Assembly (NCBI GenBank): GCA_023376005.1
Contig: CM042141.1
Span: 98,430,007 to 98,494,006 of the forward strand
Length of the DNA stretch: 64,000 nt
Source: Doryteuthis pealeii
Lineage: Eukaryota > Mollusca > Cephalopoda > Myopsida > Loliginidae
Reading direction: 5' to 3'
The position numbers and the translations under genes were made by a program. The notes beneath the pieces are model-generated. The model saw only the letters and a list, made by a program, of their open reading frames with translations. It did no database searches and was not told the origin of the DNA. Below are positions 23,775-35,320 of this stretch, one piece after another (positions within the stretch are counted from its first letter, which is position 1; every line of letters begins with the position of its first letter).

Positions 23775-24310
23775 GTTGTTTTTTACGGCCTGTCAACTCT
23801 TGTTGGGTTATTTTATGCCGAAGATGTTTTTATTTTATTCATTCTTGTTGGTTATTCAATTTTTAAACCTTGTTTAAACTCATTTTTTAAACATTTTTAA
23901 AACCCTAGGTTTTTATCTATTTAAACCATAGATAGGTCCCTAAAAGGTACTACCACTGCGGGTCAGAGGGAATATGGAAGTAATGGTGATTAAGGAGGTA
24001 CTCCACACTCCCCAGAGCTCCAGAATTGGAACCTCACCACTATATGCAGTCTAATGTCATACCCAGGACACTAAGAGCCTCAGCCACTGCCTTCTAGCAC
24101 ATACATGTTAAATATGTTGGGGGTTTGACATAAGAGTAATACTTTTGGGATGATTCTATAGGTGCTTGACGTGACCAGCCAATTCGAGGGGGGTGACTGT
24201 CTGCCTATCCCAAGAACCAAAGTAAAGTATTTTATGTCATGGCCTGCTCAGCCATCACGATTCCGTCTGCAGAAGTGCAGTTGGCGTATTCTAGGGTACC
24301 AGGTTGTTTT
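23775..24310 (+). repeat. Repeat R1, full-length copy (right arm)
   Basis: TTTTACGGCCTGTCAACTC, GGGTTATTTTATGCCGAAG, then GGTACTACCACTGCGGGTC and CTCCCCAGAGCTCCAGAAT. Gives a good reference for the family start. Length about 535. Confidence 0.8.
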
Positions 24311-24684
24311 AAATTTGTTTTAGAGTAGCTAGCACCCCTCCAACACTCTACCAGATGGCCTGGCTCATAGCATTAAATAGTCTATGATTAAGGACTTCAA
24401 CAGTGGATTAATAAGCTGATTAATATTCGGATTGATCTTTCTGTGTTTGGCTATACTGCATTTGACCCTCCTCTATTTCTTGTAAGTTGTTTGTTAATTG
24501 TTTTGTAATTATTGTTCTGTGTTTTGTATGTATCCATTAGGCAACACCATGAAGCACCGGCACATCAACATCTTCAGGGACAGCCTTCACATGCGATATC
24601 TGTGGTGAAGAATGTTTTCGAACATTGGGCGCTGTAACTTCAGGGACACAATAACTATATTATAGTCTTCCGAGACTGCAATGG

Positions 24685-24720
<36 letters not shown>

Positions 24721-25074
24721 TCCACAGACACCGTGTTTCAAAGTTTCACGTCTCTTCAGTGAGGCTAGACACAACAACTACCTTCGATCAGGAGCGAAAC
24801 CTGACTGACTTTTCATCAGTCCGATTCGTTAACCTCACGCCCATTTGACAGCGGTGTTTAAACTATAATTTAAACTAAGGAGCGGTGTTTAAACTATTAA
24901 ATACATACATTTGTTTACATATTTTACGATCACCAGAGAGATCCAGTCTGTAAACAATAGACAATCATTGCTTTAGGCTGGTGGTGAAAGTTAATTTAAG
25001 TCGCTCCTGGAGAGCTCTACCGGGTTTTAGGAGCATATAATAAGTCATCCACAGATACCGTGGAGTGTATAATT

Positions 25075-25076
25075 GA

Positions 25077-25144
<68 letters not shown>

Positions 25145-25385
25145 GTGGATACAAAAGGATCTTATACAGTGAAAACACGTGCGATCGGCTGCAATTAATC
25201 GATACCTCGATTAATTCAGTGGATTTAACCCTGAAGATCCTTATGGGGAAACTCGAGTAGGTTTCTTTTGTATCCATTTTTAATAAATTTGCTCTACTTC
25301 GTATTGAGCACTTTGTATTTGTTATATCGCTGAATTTTGCACCTCTAACGATCGTTCCCATTTTCACCGGTAAGCCACATTTTAT

Positions 25386-25422
<37 letters not shown>

Positions 25423-25440
25423 GCACTCAATTTAGTCTGT
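25075..25440 (-). mobile_element. FB2 family copy (right arm) flanked by (TA)n
   Basis: Contains GATACCTCGATTAATTCAG, AACCCTGAAGATCCTTATGG and TATTGAGCACTTTGTATTTG between two TA tracts (25,080-25,138 and 25,388-25,422). Confidence 0.7.
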
Positions 25441-25934
25441 GTATCATTTCACCTCGACGATACAACATTTATTAAACCCGATATCTAATCTCCGTTAGAA
25501 TTCGCATATAATTTTTTTCTCTTTTGAAAATTCATATAACAGGGCGATTGACTCTGCGACTTTGTGTGAATGGCGTTTATATGGAATCATTTTTCACGAA
25601 CAAGATTGTTTTGTTAATTTTTAATAAACGATTGCCAATACTGTCTACATCATCTGTTTGCTGATGGAGTGTCTTATTTATTTATTAGGTAAAAGATTAA
25701 ATCTTTTCTGAGATCTGATCTCATGCAAGAGTCCCTAGCCGAAGTCAATCTTCAATCTTTTATTGTTAATCATAGAGACATTCGACAATTTTTACTGGAA
25801 AAAAAGAGCACCTAATTTGAGAGAGATATCTGAGAAAAATCTGGTTCACCAAAATAATTTGGCACTTTTGAACTTTCTCGACCGTTTCACTTTTGTAGGA
25901 ACGGTGTTCAGTAAATTGATATACCTTAAAAAAT

Positions 25935-26070
25935 AAGACTGAGATGGACCACCACGCTTTCAGTTAGCTCCCCACTTTACAAGACAGATCCAAGCGGTGC
26001 AGCTCATGCGCTGAGCTGGTGAACCTAGAACTTGGTGATTCCGAGGCGGATACTCTACTTGGTGAGCTAA
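25935..26070 (-). mobile_element. SINE-2-like fragment (right arm)
   Basis: Minus-strand tRNA-like head (GGTGATTCCGAGGCGGATAC in plus reading) and body. Slightly more complete than the left-arm copy at 16,680-16,810. Confidence 0.65.
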
Positions 26071-26084
26071 ACAAACAAATGTCT

Positions 26085-26645
26085 TACCCTTCTGCAGAGG
26101 TGCTGTCGGTGTATTCTAAAGCTCCAGTCGACAGAGGCGACCCGTGATACTTAAGGACGAAATCCTGGTGGCTGAGCAGTCCATAACATGCAACACCCCT
26201 CTTTGGCCATTACTTAGGCTAGACGGCTGGTCACGTCCTGCCCTAGCAACTATATGATTGTCCCGACCCTATTGCCCTTATGGCAAGCCTGAACCCTTTT
26301 TATCATATGGGTTTTTAGAAGGCAGTGGCTGATGGTCTTCATGTCCTGGGAATGACGTTAAACTCTATCTTATGGTGAGCTTCCAGTTCTGGAGGTCTGC
26401 AGAATGTGGAGTACCCCTTCATCACCATTGCTCCCAGATCCACTCTGACTAGGAGTGGTATTACCTGTTAGTGTCCTATTTATGGGTTAAATAGAAAAAC
26501 ATAAATAATATAATTTTTTATAAAAAAATGAATTATCCATTAACAATGAATTTATTTCTAAACTTAGTCGGCATTAAATGACCCACCGAGGTTGATATGC
26601 CGTAAAACAAAACAAACCAAACCAAACTAAACCAATTAGTATTAG
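26085..26645 (-). repeat. Repeat R1, full-length copy (right arm)
   Basis: Mirror of 16,120-16,675; about 555 bases. Confidence 0.75.
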
Positions 26646-26679
26646 ATAGGAATATTTGAAACCATAGAACTATTTTTAA

Positions 26680-26850
26680 AGATAGGAATACTTTATATAT
26701 AACTGTGTGCAAAAAAATCTTAAGAAACTATTCACAAAATGTAAATATAAATGTACATGGTACATACTTCCCTAACCTCTAGGCATAAAATAGTCCTATA
26801 TGGTTTGAGATGCAGTTGAAATCAACCAATCATAGGAAAACCAAATCATT
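26680..26850 (-). repeat. Repeat R3 (right arm)
   Basis: Mirror of 15,905-16,100. Confidence 0.55.
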
Positions 26851-26899
26851 TTCTGAAGTAAAATTCAAGAAAATGTAATGCTTTTTAATGTTCTTAAAA

Positions 26900-27180
26900 T
26901 TCTATAAAAATTCATATTTAATATAATGTTTATATTGTTTATAATTATGATATAATGTTTATATTAATTATAATATAATATAATTAATATAATATAATAA
27001 TAATTTAATATAAAATAATATAAATAAAAACATATAAAATATAATTATATAAAATAATATAATATAATAATATAATATTATAATTTAATATAATGTTTCG
27101 ATATAATGTTTAATATAATGTTATATGTTTAATATAATGTTATATGTTTAATTATAAAAATGTTATATGTTTAATGTTCT
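26900..27180. repeat. AT-only low-complexity tract (right arm)
   Basis: Mirror of 15,585-15,850 with different word numbers; includes several TTATATGTTTAATATAATG duplications. Confidence 0.8.
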
Positions 27181-27229
27181 TAAAATTCAAGAAAATGTAA
27201 TACTTTTTAATGTTCTTGCATGTTAAAAT

Positions 27230-28240
27230 TATTTCGAGTATGTTTTATTTATTTATTTATTTGTTATTCCCCCTTTGATATCACCTTTTTTTTCTATCTT
27301 CTCACATCAAAGTTAAAAAAGCTTTTCTCAGAAATATAGACTATTAATACAATATCTATATACAGATAAGTCTGAAGATACATTAGTTGAATGCGTACAG
27401 GGTGGCCATCAATGATGCACTACTTTAATCGCTAATTACGGGTTCTTGTGCATCATATTGTCTCAAGTAGCAACCCTGATCTAAATTCCGGAATTTCCAG
27501 GTTGCCACCCAGTAAACCACGTGCTACTCGTCTCGACATTACACAACGATTAAAAACTACAAAAAAATCGACCGTTTAAATCGTAAAATCTCAGTCAGTA
27601 TGAGCCAATGAAAAAAGCCTATCCATCTTCTCACCCATATGATAGAATTCTGGATTCATCCACTTTTAATCGGATTTGACATCAGCTCAAGGTATGTTAG
27701 TCCCTTCCTTAAACTAACCTAATTGATTTATTTGTTCTACCTTACTATATTCTACACCTTTGACACTCGTACTAACCTGATACCTAAAACAAGACTTTAT
27801 TAAGTAAATCATCTGATAGTTCCCAAAAATGTCCCCTTGAATTATTTCTTATCATTATTTCTGAAATTATCCAAATTGATCTTAAGAGATGTTTTTCGTT
27901 TGTAGTAAGATAACCTGATTACTTCCCCTGTCTGGTTTTCTCTATAAATACGCTACATCGTCAGTAGACAATGGAAAATCACCAATTATGTTCAATAAAG
28001 GCTCATTAAGCTAAACAAGTCTTCGAGTTTTTAATTACCACGTTATTACTGCTTTTTTTTATCTAATTTGGCAATTTGTTCCAAAAATATATTTACTCTA
28101 TAAACAAAAAAATTCAATTGGCTAATAGACTTAGTTTTTGAAATCTGCCTTGAAATTAAATTTCCAGTTCGAGGAGAAACATCTATAAAAAAGGCGGGGG
28201 CTCATTGAAAATCCTCTTATAAAATATTGATACAATATCT
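27230..28240 (+). repeat. Repeat K (right arm)
   Basis: About 1 kb beginning near TTCTATCTTCTCACATCAAAG and ending near TTAGTTTTTGAAATCTGCC and TTTCCAGTTCGAGGAG. A shortened, diverged copy lies at 40,470-40,890 with the same order of blocks. No ORF; class unknown. Confidence 0.6.
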
Positions 28241-28409
28241 CCTATTAATTATAATAGAGATTGTGTGACTCTCTGTCTGTAACCGAAAGTATATCAGTAC
28301 CCAAGTCACAATTCCCTTAGTTATTTACGTCACATTCACCATGATTTTATTTTTTATTTAAACCTCAATTGTGAATAAAATTGTTTTACATTATTAATAC
28401 TGTTGGCTT

Positions 28410-28835
28410 TATCTACAGGTATTTGCCTCATACCCCACTTGTATGGGCTGGGCACAAGGCCTCGTTTTAACATGGGCCCACCCACAAGCTGAAGCTCATG
28501 GGTGGGAAAGAACAAAAATTGCATCGATCCCTTCGGCATTCCCCCTCAAGGGGGCGCCGCATGCGATGGGCAATAAACCCAGCCCTACCCCTTTAAATCA
28601 AGGGGGCAGGTATTGCCTGGGGGATAGCCCGCTGGGATCGACGCTATTAACTTGTAAAGATCCAGGGCCGAAGCCACTGGACCCCCACCCTGTTGGGCGG
28701 GTCTACGGGTATTTGCTCATACCCAACTTATATGCGCTGGGCACAAGACCTTGTTTTAACGTGGGCCCACTCACAAGCCGAAGCTCATGGGTGGGAAAGA
28801 ACAAAAATTGCGTCGATCCCGTCGGCAGTGTTCTT
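28410..28835 (+). repeat. GC-rich 286-bp tandem repeat (right arm)
   Basis: One full unit (about 28,418-28,703) and about half of a second. Shared blocks: CATGGGTGGGAAAGAACAA, GGGCACAAG.CCT.GTTTTAA and TC.CAGGTATTTGC-like start. A 134-codon plus-strand frame covers it, but it repeats with the DNA unit, has no domain and is frame-broken in the left arm, so it is read as repeat and not as a gene. The sharp GC rise is striking in this AT-rich window. Confidence 0.7.
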
Positions 28836-29220
28836 AATTGTGCTTGACCATTATTTGAAATGAACTTAATTGTTATTAAGAACACATTTTATGATATTTT
28901 CGTGTTAAAACATACAGTTGTATTGATTCAAACAAATTCGTATTTTCAGTGTAGATTTACGGTGAAATGTAAATGGCCGACAAAACATACGGCTTCCTCA
29001 AAGTGAAACAAACAAGGGGAGGTTACTCTCATTTATGTAACTAATGTTCAGATTACCAAATAAAAGTCCAATTAGTTAATTGACTTAGTTTTTGAAATCT
29101 ATCTTGACATTAAATTTCGATTAAAATGTTAAATAGATTTCAACTATTATTAGAGATTCAATTATTTCAAAAATTGAAATTAGATTACCTCTCATGCTTC
29201 TTTTTAGTAAGTTAAATAAG

Positions 29221-29475
29221 TAAGTAAAGTCGTCGGGGTGGCCTAAAGTTGGTATCAGCCAGACGGCGAGGGAGTCTATCCCCTTATCACAAGCGCTAGA
29301 CCAAGGAGATTGTTTGGGTGTTTGAGGCGGTGCGCCACTCCTACCATCAGCTCCTCACTTTACCGCACATATTCATGTGCTAATCATACGCTGAATTGGT
29401 GAGGGCCGGAATCGAACCAGGAAACTCGAAGTTCCCGACCGGACACTCTACCTACTGAGCTAAACTGGCCCTATT
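29221..29475 (-). mobile_element. SINE-2 (right arm)
   Basis: Minus-strand head GGCCAGTTTAGCTCAGTAGG, B box GGTTCGATTCCGGCC, body with TGAGGAGCTGATGGTAGGAG and terminal TTACTTACTTA. Cleaner than the left-arm copy. Confidence 0.85.
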
Positions 29476-29794
29476 TAGTAAGGTAGTTGATCCTAACATG
29501 CAGCGTTTATACTTCTTTTACCGCCCACTCATGGACACGACGCAGATTTGGGGAAATAAATGAATAATCGTGACTTGCCCTATATCGTTTCATTTCTTAA
29601 GCCTTGATTATCATGATTTATCTTACGATTTGATCTCACGCAACATTCCATCGGTGATGTTAATATTCATTCTCTCGTTGGGAATTCTAATGACATTTGG
29701 AAGAGACCACGTGACCTGGTGGCTAACATGACATGGTAAAGGTATGAACCCCCTCATCTCCCAGCTATGAAAGAGAACCACTACTGTTCTTCTA

Positions 29795-30080
29795 CAAGGA
29801 TGACTTTGGGTTGCCTTGGCGTAGTGGCTAATGTGCTGGACTGCGGCATTGTAGTAAGAGAGTTCGAACTCCAGTCACGAAATTACGTTCAATATCGGAC
29901 TTATGAAAGGTATGAACACATCATCTCACAGCTATGGGTTAAAGAGAAAACAACTACTGTTCTTCTACAAGGATGACCTTGGGTTGCCTTGGCGTAGTGG
30001 TTAACGTGCTGGACTGCGACATTGTAGTAAGAGAGTTCGAACTCCAGTCGTGCTATTACGTTCACTTTCGGATAATACCA
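29795..30080 (+). mobile_element. SINE-3 tandem dimer (right arm)
   Basis: Two head units, each GTTGCCTTGGCGTAGTGG followed by GCTGGACTGCG and B box GAGAGTTCGAACTCCAGTC. They are about 185 bases apart and each is preceded by CTGTTCTTCTACAAGGATGA. A third, shorter flank (GTTCTTCTACAAGGATG at about 30,138) suggests the array once had another unit. The head is tRNA-like but continues into repeat body, so it is a SINE and not a tRNA gene. Confidence 0.75.
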
Positions 30081-30419
30081 TTTGGAAAAATATGAACCCC
30101 TCATCTTCTAGCTATAGATTAAATAGTAACCATTACTGTTCTTCTACAAGGATGTCTTGGAATAAATTAAGCCGCAAAGTTTGATGTTCCGTTAAACAAA
30201 GAGACTGAAATCCAACGACATTCGACAATTTTGACTGAAAAAAAGCAAAGTGCTAAATTTGCGAAAGTAAAATATTATTCACTAAAATTAGAAAATTGAT
30301 CTCTCTTAAATTGGACAAAGAAGCAACTTAACTTTAACAATGATATTTGCTCAATTATAATTGTCTTCGTTAGAATCCTTGTCGTCATTGTAAGGATTCA
30401 ATTGTTCTGTTGTTCACAG

Positions 30420-30775
30420 AATTCAGTTGGTTAATAATAGTCCGTAGGATTCCCTGTAATATATAACTCCAAATCTGTAGTGAATTGGTTAATCGTAGTC
30501 TATAGTGTTCCTTTTAATATGTATTCGTCCGAGTCTGTAGTGAGTTTGTAATTCTTGTCTATAGGTTTCCTCTGTAATATATATGTTCAAATAATGTATA
30601 AGTCCAAGTCTGTAGTGAGTTAGTAATCCCAGTCTGTAGATTTCCTCTATAATATATAAGTACAAGTAATATATAAGTCCAAGTATGTAGTAAGTTGGCA
30701 ATCCTAGTCTGTAGTTCTTCTTGTATATGTATAAGTCCAAATCTATTGTATTCCTCTGGTCTTTCTGGCAGAAAG
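30420..30775 (-). repeat. Tandem ~60-bp imperfect repeats
   Basis: AAGTC.AAGT.TGTAGTGAGTT and AGTCTGTAG.TTCCTCT.TAATATAT blocks recur about every 60 bases, five to six times. The minus-strand frames read repeated LQTRITNLLHTW-like peptide and are shadows of the repeat. Confidence 0.7.
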
Positions 30776-31039
30776 CTCAACCAGTAATTGATTTAAGGAC
30801 AGTTGTAAATACTTTCTGTCCTCGTATCTCATTGGTCAATTTTTACCAGAATTCTTGCTGTTGTTGAGAAAGTTTATAAATAGAAGTGACGATTTTGTGT
30901 ACATCTTATACCACAATAATCCAACACAGTGTATCTCCTTTCAAGACTCTAGCGACAATGTCAATGAAATCAGTGTCCCCATCAGGTGAATTATAGCCAT
31001 CGTTATTTGTAGAACATCATTATAGCGATAGCAGTTTCT

Positions 31040-31560
31040 TTTGGAAAACCATAAGTGAGAACTATTTGTTCCATCTTCCTCTGTGTATGGAATAAAATAC
31101 CGTAGAGAAATCTATAAACAGATATGTAGCCTCAAAACTTTTGGCACGTATTCCTTTGAATCTGAGAAGTTGTTGATCGATTTTTTCGAAAACCGTTCTA
31201 ATTTTTCCTAATAATTTTCTCAACTTCGGGTCAGATGCGACTGAGAAGAGCATTATAAATCTTAGCATCTATAGCAGTAAAAGTTATACCTCTGTAGTTC
31301 TTGGTGATTTTAAAGTTATTTTTTCGGAAAGGGGAGGATGTAGCCTTTCGTCCATTTCTTTGTTGTGTCTTGGTTATATACGGCCTTGCATAATCGAACA
31401 AGTATGTCATCAAATGTCCTTTTCTTCTATCATTCAGTGGGTATTTCATCAAGACCTGCAGCTTTTCTGCTTTTAATTGGTTTTTGTTTTTTTTGTTTTC
31501 AGAACTGTGTCTGTTAAAGTTATTAGGAAAAATTGAGGTGGATTTTTTGAGCAAGAGACA
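31040..31560 (-). pseudogene. RTE-type LINE reverse transcriptase fragment (right arm)
   Basis: Two overlapping minus-strand frames: 31,554-31,231 contains LNDRRKGHLMTYLFDYAR, then KITKNYRGITFTAIDAKIYN (RT motif 0/1 region); 31,268-31,062 contains LLGKIRTVFEKI, RAKSFEATYLFIDFS and SIHRG (RT motif A, with the aspartate of LFIDFS). The frame changes between them and the piece ends before the YADD motif. This pattern is characteristic of RTE elements in invertebrates. Defective, no product expected. Confidence 0.8.
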
Positions 31561-31599
31561 GCCTCAGCTATGGACTGTCTGAATCCTGTACCCGTGAGC

Positions 31600-31995
31600 C
31601 TGATGGAATATTTTGATATATAAGGTGTGCTACACAACATCACTTAAATTCATAGACTAAGCGAGGTCACGTGGTTTAAACATCAGCCAATCAACAGCCC
31701 GAATACGCGGCTAGTTAACTACTTAATCGCTGATACTGAGAGACGTCCATTTGCAGTCATTGACGAAAGACTGGGGAGCACCAAGGAACAACCAAAGGAT
31801 TCTTCACTAAGGGTCGCGCTCTGTTTAACACAAAGGATCTCCGCTGGACAAGCGCTCTTGCTTGAAGCCAAAAGGATGGCTACAAAAATCGTAACAGAGA
31901 CCCTTGACGAGGGAAAGTAAAACAGCCACCTTTTTTTACCGTTCCCGGCAAAGTCCAAGACAACGTCACTACCGTTCAAAAACCAGAGGCAAAAA
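31600..31995 (-). repeat. Repeat H (right arm)
   Basis: Mirror of 10,655-11,055; contains GGATCTCCGCTGGACAAG and CAATCAACAGCCCGAATACG. It sits just upstream (minus strand) of the RTE RT fragment, so it might be the 5' part of the same element. Confidence 0.6.
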
Positions 31996-32090
31996 GACAT
32001 CGTGAATAGCATTCTGTATTACATGGGACACTCCACGAGGCCTCCAACGGACATGCCCATACTCTGAGGATATTATATGCAAATGTTAGG

Positions 32091-32366
32091 AGGCGCGTGT
32101 TAGAGTCGTAGGAAATGGGCTCGTCGACCCGAGTTCAATTCCTGGACGAAGCTGTTTGAATTTCACATAGTGCTAATACCCTTGGGAAAGGTATGAATCC
32201 AATTCTCCCTCCAACTATGGGCAAATAGTAGGGCAGACTGGGCTCTTTAACCTTGGCTAGGTAACCAGTCTAGAAGAAGGAAAACTCTGAATTCAAACCT
32301 GTTAAACTCCACTTAAGAAATTGACCATGTGTCACATTCTGGATCGTGCAGAGGGGTTGGTAAATA
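32091..32366 (+). mobile_element. SINE-1 (right arm)
   Basis: Head AGGCGCGTGTTAGAGTCG, B box GAGTTCAATTCCTGGAC, body GGCAGACTGGGCTCTTTAAC, AAAACTCTGAATTCAAACC, and end GTGCAGAGGGGTTGGTAAAT followed by a short (TA)n. About 275 bases. Confidence 0.85.
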
Positions 32367-32820
32367 TATATATATATATATATGCAAATGTTCTAATTTT
32401 TACGAACGTAAAAAAACATTATTTGAATTTGGATTATTTAGATTTTTCGCACTGCTGTCCCCATCTTTATTGATATATATATATACAACGTTTCAATCGA
32501 TGCGCTCCTCGACCTGCTTCAAGTGTTTCTTGTCGAACTGGGGATACTTCATGTCATAATTGGGGTACATCTTCGAAACTTCGAACCGAGTTTGACAAGA
32601 AACAACTGAAGAACGCAAGAGGTCACATCGGCCAAAACGTTGTGCAATAACGATGAGTCAAACAGTCCGAAAAATCTAAATAATACAATAGTCAAGCCTC
32701 CTAAAATTCAAGCAAATATTATCTAAATTATTATCTTTAAATTATTATTTTTTCTAAATTAGTTTTTATGTTTAATCGATATATTTATTCAGTATTATGA
32801 ATAAATATAAATAATTACAG

Positions 32821-32935
32821 GCGCGTGGTGTAATGGTTACCGTCGTAGGAAATGGACACGGTGAGACGAGTTGAAATCTTCGGCATAAAATAAACCAAGA
32901 GTTGACATGCCGTAAAATCCAACTAATCGAACAAA
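32821..32935 (+). mobile_element. SINE-1 head fused to an R1 fragment
   Basis: GCGCGTGGTGTAATGGTTAC to GACGAGTTGAAATC is a SINE-1 head; it changes directly into R1 start in reverse (TTCGGCATAAAATAAACC .. GTTGACATGCCGTAAAA). No SINE-1 body follows. Confidence 0.65.
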
Positions 32936-33074
32936 AGCAAAGTTTAAAGTATTTATTTACTTTATTTCAATAAACTGTTTATTTACATTAGTGAGACACA
33001 TACAGACAATCAATAAGCATTTTTGAATAGGGGGAGGTAGAAGATCAGAGGAGCTCTCAAAGTATTTTTCACTG

Positions 33075-33321
33075 CCGAGAAGAGACCCTTTGGTTTGAAT
33101 TTAGACTTTTCCTTCTCCAAGACCGGTTGCCATACCAAGATTAAAAAGCCCAGTTGCCTTATATATTTATTTTTACCCACAGCTGGAGCGAGAATAGTTA
33201 GATACGTACCTTTCCCACTGGTATTAAACGCTCTATGAAATGCAAACAGCCTCGTCCAGAATTTGAAGTTGTATTGCCGTGTCCATTTCCTACGACGTTA
33301 ACCACTACACCATGCGCCTCC
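33075..33321 (-). mobile_element. SINE-1 (right arm)
   Basis: Minus-strand head ending at GGAGGCGCATGGTGTAGTGG, body with AAAGCCCAGTTGCC in plus reading. Mirror of 8531-8790. Confidence 0.8.
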
Positions 33322-33384
33322 ACAATATTTTACTTTTTGTATTAAATGATTAATTATTTATTGTCTCACTACATGATAAAAAAT

Positions 33385-33960
33385 ATCATCATCATGTCGC
33401 GCTATTAGCACGGATATCCATGACAATCTCTCTCAGCCGTCCCTATCACTCATTGTTCTGAAGGTCTCTACGCAGCATCCAGTATCCGCACAGAGCTGGT
33501 CAATGTACGTCTTTGCTGGTTGGCCCACACTGGCGTGCCCATGTGCTGGCTTCTACAGGAGGACATCACTTATGATTTCATCCTTGCTTCTCCAGCAATG
33601 TTCTGCGCGTCTTGTCCGTCTTACTCGGATGGTTTTGGGTGATATGGGGCAGGTGGCCGTACAGAAATTTTCTCGTGAAGTGTTATTTCCACGATTTGTT
33701 TAAGACTGCACGCAGCATTCTTGTGTAGCTCCCATCTAGTTTATTCTCTAGGCGCTTCGTTAGGGTCTAAGTGGTGCAGCCGTACAGCAGCACTGACACG
33801 ACACCGGGTTGGAAGAATTGTTTCTTTAACTTTCAGTGAATTTGGATTTCCATATGACTGATAATTTATTTATAGCGTACCATGCCTTTCCTCTGCGTGC
33901 ATTAACATCGCTTTCTGTGGATGAGATATTACTGCCTAGTTACTTAAATTGTTCTACTGA
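33385..33960 (-). pseudogene. RTE-type LINE C-terminal region and 3' tail (right arm)
   Basis: Minus-strand frames give SVLLYGCTT, LTKRLENKLDGSYTRMLRAV, LYGHLPHIT, ASTWARQCGP and a GRLREIVMDIRANSAT-like end, followed by a short GATGATGAT tail (plus 33,388-33,398). This is the conserved tail of RTE ORF2. A stop replaces the Trp expected after GCTT, and at least two frameshifts are present. Separate from the RT fragment at 31.0-31.6 kb, because on this strand it lies upstream. Confidence 0.8.
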
Positions 33961-34339
33961 GTTTTGGAGTTTGCCATCGAGAGTTGAGATATCTCTTGTG
34001 TTTCTAAAAGACTAAAAATGTAACAATTGAATATCAGAGATTTTGTCGGTGGAAATTGAGTTAACGTTAAGAAAAAAAAAGCTGATGAATTTGCAGGAGT
34101 TTCGAGCGATTTAAAATTCTAATCTTTATTTTATTCGTTGAAAAATTATTTGTATTATTTGTTGTAAAATTATTTTTTAGCAAAAAGTTGATTTAAAAAA
34201 TGAAAAATTCACTTCCCTACTGAGATTGAATATTGGTTAGGTTGGGGCGGGGTTAGTTTTACTAAAATTAAATTTTTTTTTTTTTACAAATTGTGCCTTT
34301 TAGACATTCTAGAATTTTGAGAGCGTAAAAGTGCATAAA

Positions 34340-34768
34340 TAAAGGACAATGACTGGAATTACCTGGGTGCGTGATGTTGGATGAACATATGTGTATGTGA
34401 ACATACGTGAAGTTGTATTATGGTTAGTCATGAAACATACTCATGCGCATGCGCACCAACATTCACGTGCACATATACATCGCTAATAATAAATTTAAAT
34501 TTCAGTGTGTGAATGTATCACATTTTTTCAACTTTACTCCTAGAGGCCGAAGCTCAATGTATCATACTATTCTGTAACCAGACAGACGCTGAAAGTAAAT
34601 TTAAAATATTCTGAAATTTTGGATTACCAAGTTTTAATTACTGCGATTGTTTTTTATTTTTTGCGTCAATTTTTTTTCTTTTACGATAACAATTTTTCAT
34701 ACCTTGTAAATAAATTTGGGAATGATCAAAATTATCTTAATTGCCACCCGATAGGGCGGAGTTTAATA

Positions 34769-34775
<7 letters not shown>
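34340..34775 (+). mobile_element. Helitron-like element end (right arm)
   Basis: Plus-strand sequence TTAATTGCCACCCGATAGGG matches the hairpin of the element at 39,132-40,430, and the upstream block (GTTTTAATTACTGCGATTG) matches 40,220-40,250 in reverse. The CTAG terminus is replaced by the (TA)n that follows. Confidence 0.4.
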
Positions 34776-34836
<61 letters not shown>

Positions 34837-35035
34837 GTGTGTGGTGTGTGAGAAGGAGAAGGAGAAGGAGGAGGAGAATGAGAGAGGAGAAGGAGGAGAA
34901 GAAGAGAGAAGAAGGAGAGGGAGGAGAAGAAGGAGAAGGAGGAGAAGGAGGAGGAGAAGAAGGAGAGGAGGAGGAGAAGAAGGAGAAGGAGGAGAGAAGA
35001 GGAGAAGGAGGAGGAGGAGAAGGAGTGTTGCTGGT
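34768..35035. repeat. Compound (TA)n-(TG)n-GA-rich tract
   Basis: TA to about 34,815, TG to about 34,850, then about 180 bases of GGAGAAGGA words. Frames on both strands here (Arg/Glu-rich, Ser/Leu-rich) are composition artefacts. Confidence 0.95.
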
Positions 35036-35084
35036 ATTGGGAAAAGTATATCACTTACTTGTAAACCATGTTCACTTGTGCCAT

Positions 35085-35250
35085 TTATACACCCCCCCCC
35101 CGTTCTGTGGACAGGAGATGTAATTGTGCGTGTTTATCTCTCCAGAATAGTGGGTGGAAAGGAGACCTTTGTCTTTAGCCTCTTCACTTTTATATGGCTG
35201 CTTGCAATGACACTTAGCGCCCAACAGAAGAACTGTGGTGACTAAGCAAT
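35085..35250 (+). repeat. Unclassified repeat with possible core promoter, copy 1
   Basis: CACTTTTATATGGCTGC and ACACTTAGCGCCCAACAGAAG match 46,490-46,710 (GTTTTATAAGGCTGCACATA, CCACTTAGCGCCTACGGGAAG) in order and spacing. The TATA-like word in each suggests an LTR or other promoter-bearing repeat; ends are not defined. Confidence 0.45.
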
Positions 35251-35269
35251 ATAATCATACAGTGTATAG

Positions 35270-35320
35270 CTTAGCGTAACGGTTATCGTCGTAGGAAATG
35301 TGTAAATTATATAAATTTAT
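35270..35320 (+). mobile_element. SINE-1 head fragment
   Basis: TAGCTTAGCGTAACGGTTAT then CGTCGTAGGAAATG; the family A-box half only. Confidence 0.5.

Larger units (their letters stand above)
21396..34775 (-). repeat. Giant inverted repeat, right arm (~13.4 kb)
   Basis: Mirror of 7000-21,395. This arm is the cleaner copy: SINE, RTE and fold-back repeats in it match other family members in the window with fewer indels than the left-arm versions do. The exception is 21,396-22,200, directly after the turn, where the 56-bp units are heavily corrupted. The outer end is the (TA)n tract at about 34,768. Confidence 0.9.

Noticed and set aside
28443..28847. 134-codon ORF in the GC-rich tandem repeat
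   Set aside because: Peptide repeats with the DNA unit, the mirror copy is frame-broken and no domain is seen.
34619..35245. 208-codon ORF rich in Arg/Glu
   Set aside because: Driven by (TA)n, (TG)n and GA-rich tracts; the opposite strand is equally open.
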